This document shows positions 5,928-6,610 of a DNA stretch of 6,610 nucleotides, piece by piece. The stretch is from Planctomycetota bacterium. GTDB taxonomy: Bacteria; Planctomycetota; Planctomycetia; Pirellulales; Pirellulaceae. Each line of letters starts with the position of its first letter. The stretch's first letter is position 1. The notes beneath the pieces are model-generated. The model saw only the letters and a list, made by a program, of their open reading frames with translations, was not told where the DNA came from and made no database searches. The position numbers and the translations under genes are program-made. The DNA lies in assembly GCA_024274855.1 (NCBI GenBank), contig JAJSAJ010000470.1:1-6610 (forward strand), read 5' to 3'.

Positions 5928-6610
5928 ATGCGAGGTCCCACAACACGGCGAGGTTTTCTCGGGACAGCGGCCGCCGCGAGTGGCTGTTTTTTTCTGCAAG
6001 GGCTCGGTTCCGCGGCAAAGAGCGCAGAGCGCCGACCGTCAGGACCACTCCCGGATGACGTGCCGGCGTTGGCCGACCGCTCGGAAGTTGCCGTGAACTC
6101 ACCGCTCGTCCTGGTCACTCAATCGATATCCAGAGACGTTGATCCGCGTGCCGTCACATGGGGCTACATCACGGAAATCCTCCAGCATGCGGGATTATTC
6201 TTCGAATCGCTGACACCAGCTCGCCTGCCATCGCTCGCCCACCGACCGGATTCGATTGTGATCCTGGCGGGCAATTTACGACTGACGTCCGACCAGCGAA
6301 AGGCACTCGCCACATGGGTTACCCGCGGCGGGTCGCTGATCGGTATCGGAGGAACATCGGGCCTGGACGACGTTTTCGGAGTGGACAAGGCGCGTCCCCT
6401 GGCCGAAGGCTGGATCAAAATCACCGCGGAGGATCACGCGATAACACAGGGACTGCGTAGCTCGCTGCATGTGTTCGGTGGCCAGGCCGTGAAGGCGGGT
6501 GCCGCGACGTCGCTGGCAACAATCGAATCGGGCAGCCAAGGCGCGAAAGGGAGCGCCATCGTGGAGAACCGATTCGGGAAAGGTCGCGCCGTGCTATTGG
6601 CGCCCGACCT
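5928..6610 (+). CDS. Tat-exported protein with GATase1-like domain (3' end outside window)
   Basis: An open frame of 227 complete codons that runs off the window without a stop. The N-terminus is a twin-arginine signal, T6-R7-R8-G9-F10-L11, followed by an alanine-rich hydrophobic stretch to about residue 30. Cleavage could be after SAAKSA (about 28-33). ASGC at 17-20 could alternatively be a lipobox, making it a Tat lipoprotein, though the hydrophobic part before C20 is short. From about residue 60 the pattern fits a class I GATase-like / ThuA-like alpha/beta fold: PLVLVTQS, then SIVILAGN (109-116), TSDQRKALATWVTRGGSLIG (120-139) and GGTSG (141-145). A late GKGRAVLLAPD (217-227) resembles the equivalent end of the fold in the two large upstream proteins. 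No nucleophilic cysteine is seen in GGTSG. The gap of 95 nt leaves open whether it is co-transcribed. The rest of the protein, which would name its function, is missing. Existence is confident; the fold is moderately so. Confidence 0.8.
   Translation, partial: MRGPTTRRGFLGTAAAASGCFFLQGLGSAAKSAERRPSGPLPDDVPALADRSEVAVNSPLVLVTQSISRDVDPRAVTWGYITEILQHAGLFFESLTPARLPSLAHRPDSIVILAGNLRLTSDQRKALATWVTRGGSLIGIGGTSGLDDVFGVDKARPLAEGWIKITAEDHAITQGLRSSLHVFGGQAVKAGAATSLATIESGSQGAKGSAIVENRFGKGRAVLLAPD

Noticed and set aside
5987..5993. Run of seven T in the signal-peptide codons, considered as a phase-variation or slippage site
   Set aside because: Seven is short and is explained by two adjacent Phe codons after TGT. 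The frame continues without disruption.
5876..6058. Plus-strand 60-codon open frame beginning MSRNSL
   Set aside because: Overlaps the start of the Tat-signal gene in a different frame, has an Arg-rich unpatterned sequence and no supporting ribosome site.
6158..6460. Plus-strand 100-codon open frame near the end of the window
   Set aside because: Out of frame with the Tat-signal gene, which covers the same bases and has a ribosome site, a Tat motif and coherent protein sequence.

Overview
The window looks like chromosomal DNA from a planctomycete, probably of the Pirellula/Rhodopirellula kind. The grounds are the moderately high GC content judged by eye, and the combination of a BatA-type protein, a DUF58 protein and a large VWA plus glutamine-amidotransferase-like membrane protein, followed by a Tat-exported protein. 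That combination is typical of planctomycete MoxR-associated loci. The assignment is an inference from gene content; no marker gene is present.

Layout: bases 1-467 carry no recognisable gene but are dense in inverted repeats. They include a double CCCATGGG motif (19-39), a perfect 20-bp GC-rich hairpin (84-128), a perfect 8-bp hairpin (172-192), a 6-bp hairpin (301-315) and a 78-bp element with imperfect terminal inverted repeats of about 22 nt (324-401). Four plus-strand genes follow. They are a 751-aa VWA/GATase1-like membrane protein (468-2723), a 309-aa soluble DUF58 protein (2720-3649), a 728-aa BatA-type membrane protein (3646-5832), and, after a 95-nt gap, the first 227 codons of a Tat-signal protein with a GATase1-like fold (5928 to the window edge). 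The last gene runs off the end of the sequence.

The first three genes overlap by 4 bp (ATGA) at both junctions and must form one translationally coupled operon. Each product carries a DxSxS MIDAS motif of a von Willebrand factor A domain. By analogy with MoxR/BatA/DUF58 systems they probably form an envelope-associated complex, with DUF58 in the cytoplasm and the two large proteins anchored by N- and C-terminal membrane helices. A MoxR AAA+ ATPase would be the expected partner, but none is encoded here. The two large proteins share a parallel architecture (VWA, Ig-like, GATase1-like, C-terminal helix), and the Tat protein repeats the GATase1-like part. None of the three shows the catalytic cysteine of true amidotransferases in the part that can be read.

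The operon is a known type of gene cluster and not a clearly new system. The least explained parts are the inverted-repeat element at 324-401, the hairpin-rich leader, and the role of the degenerate GATase1-like domains.
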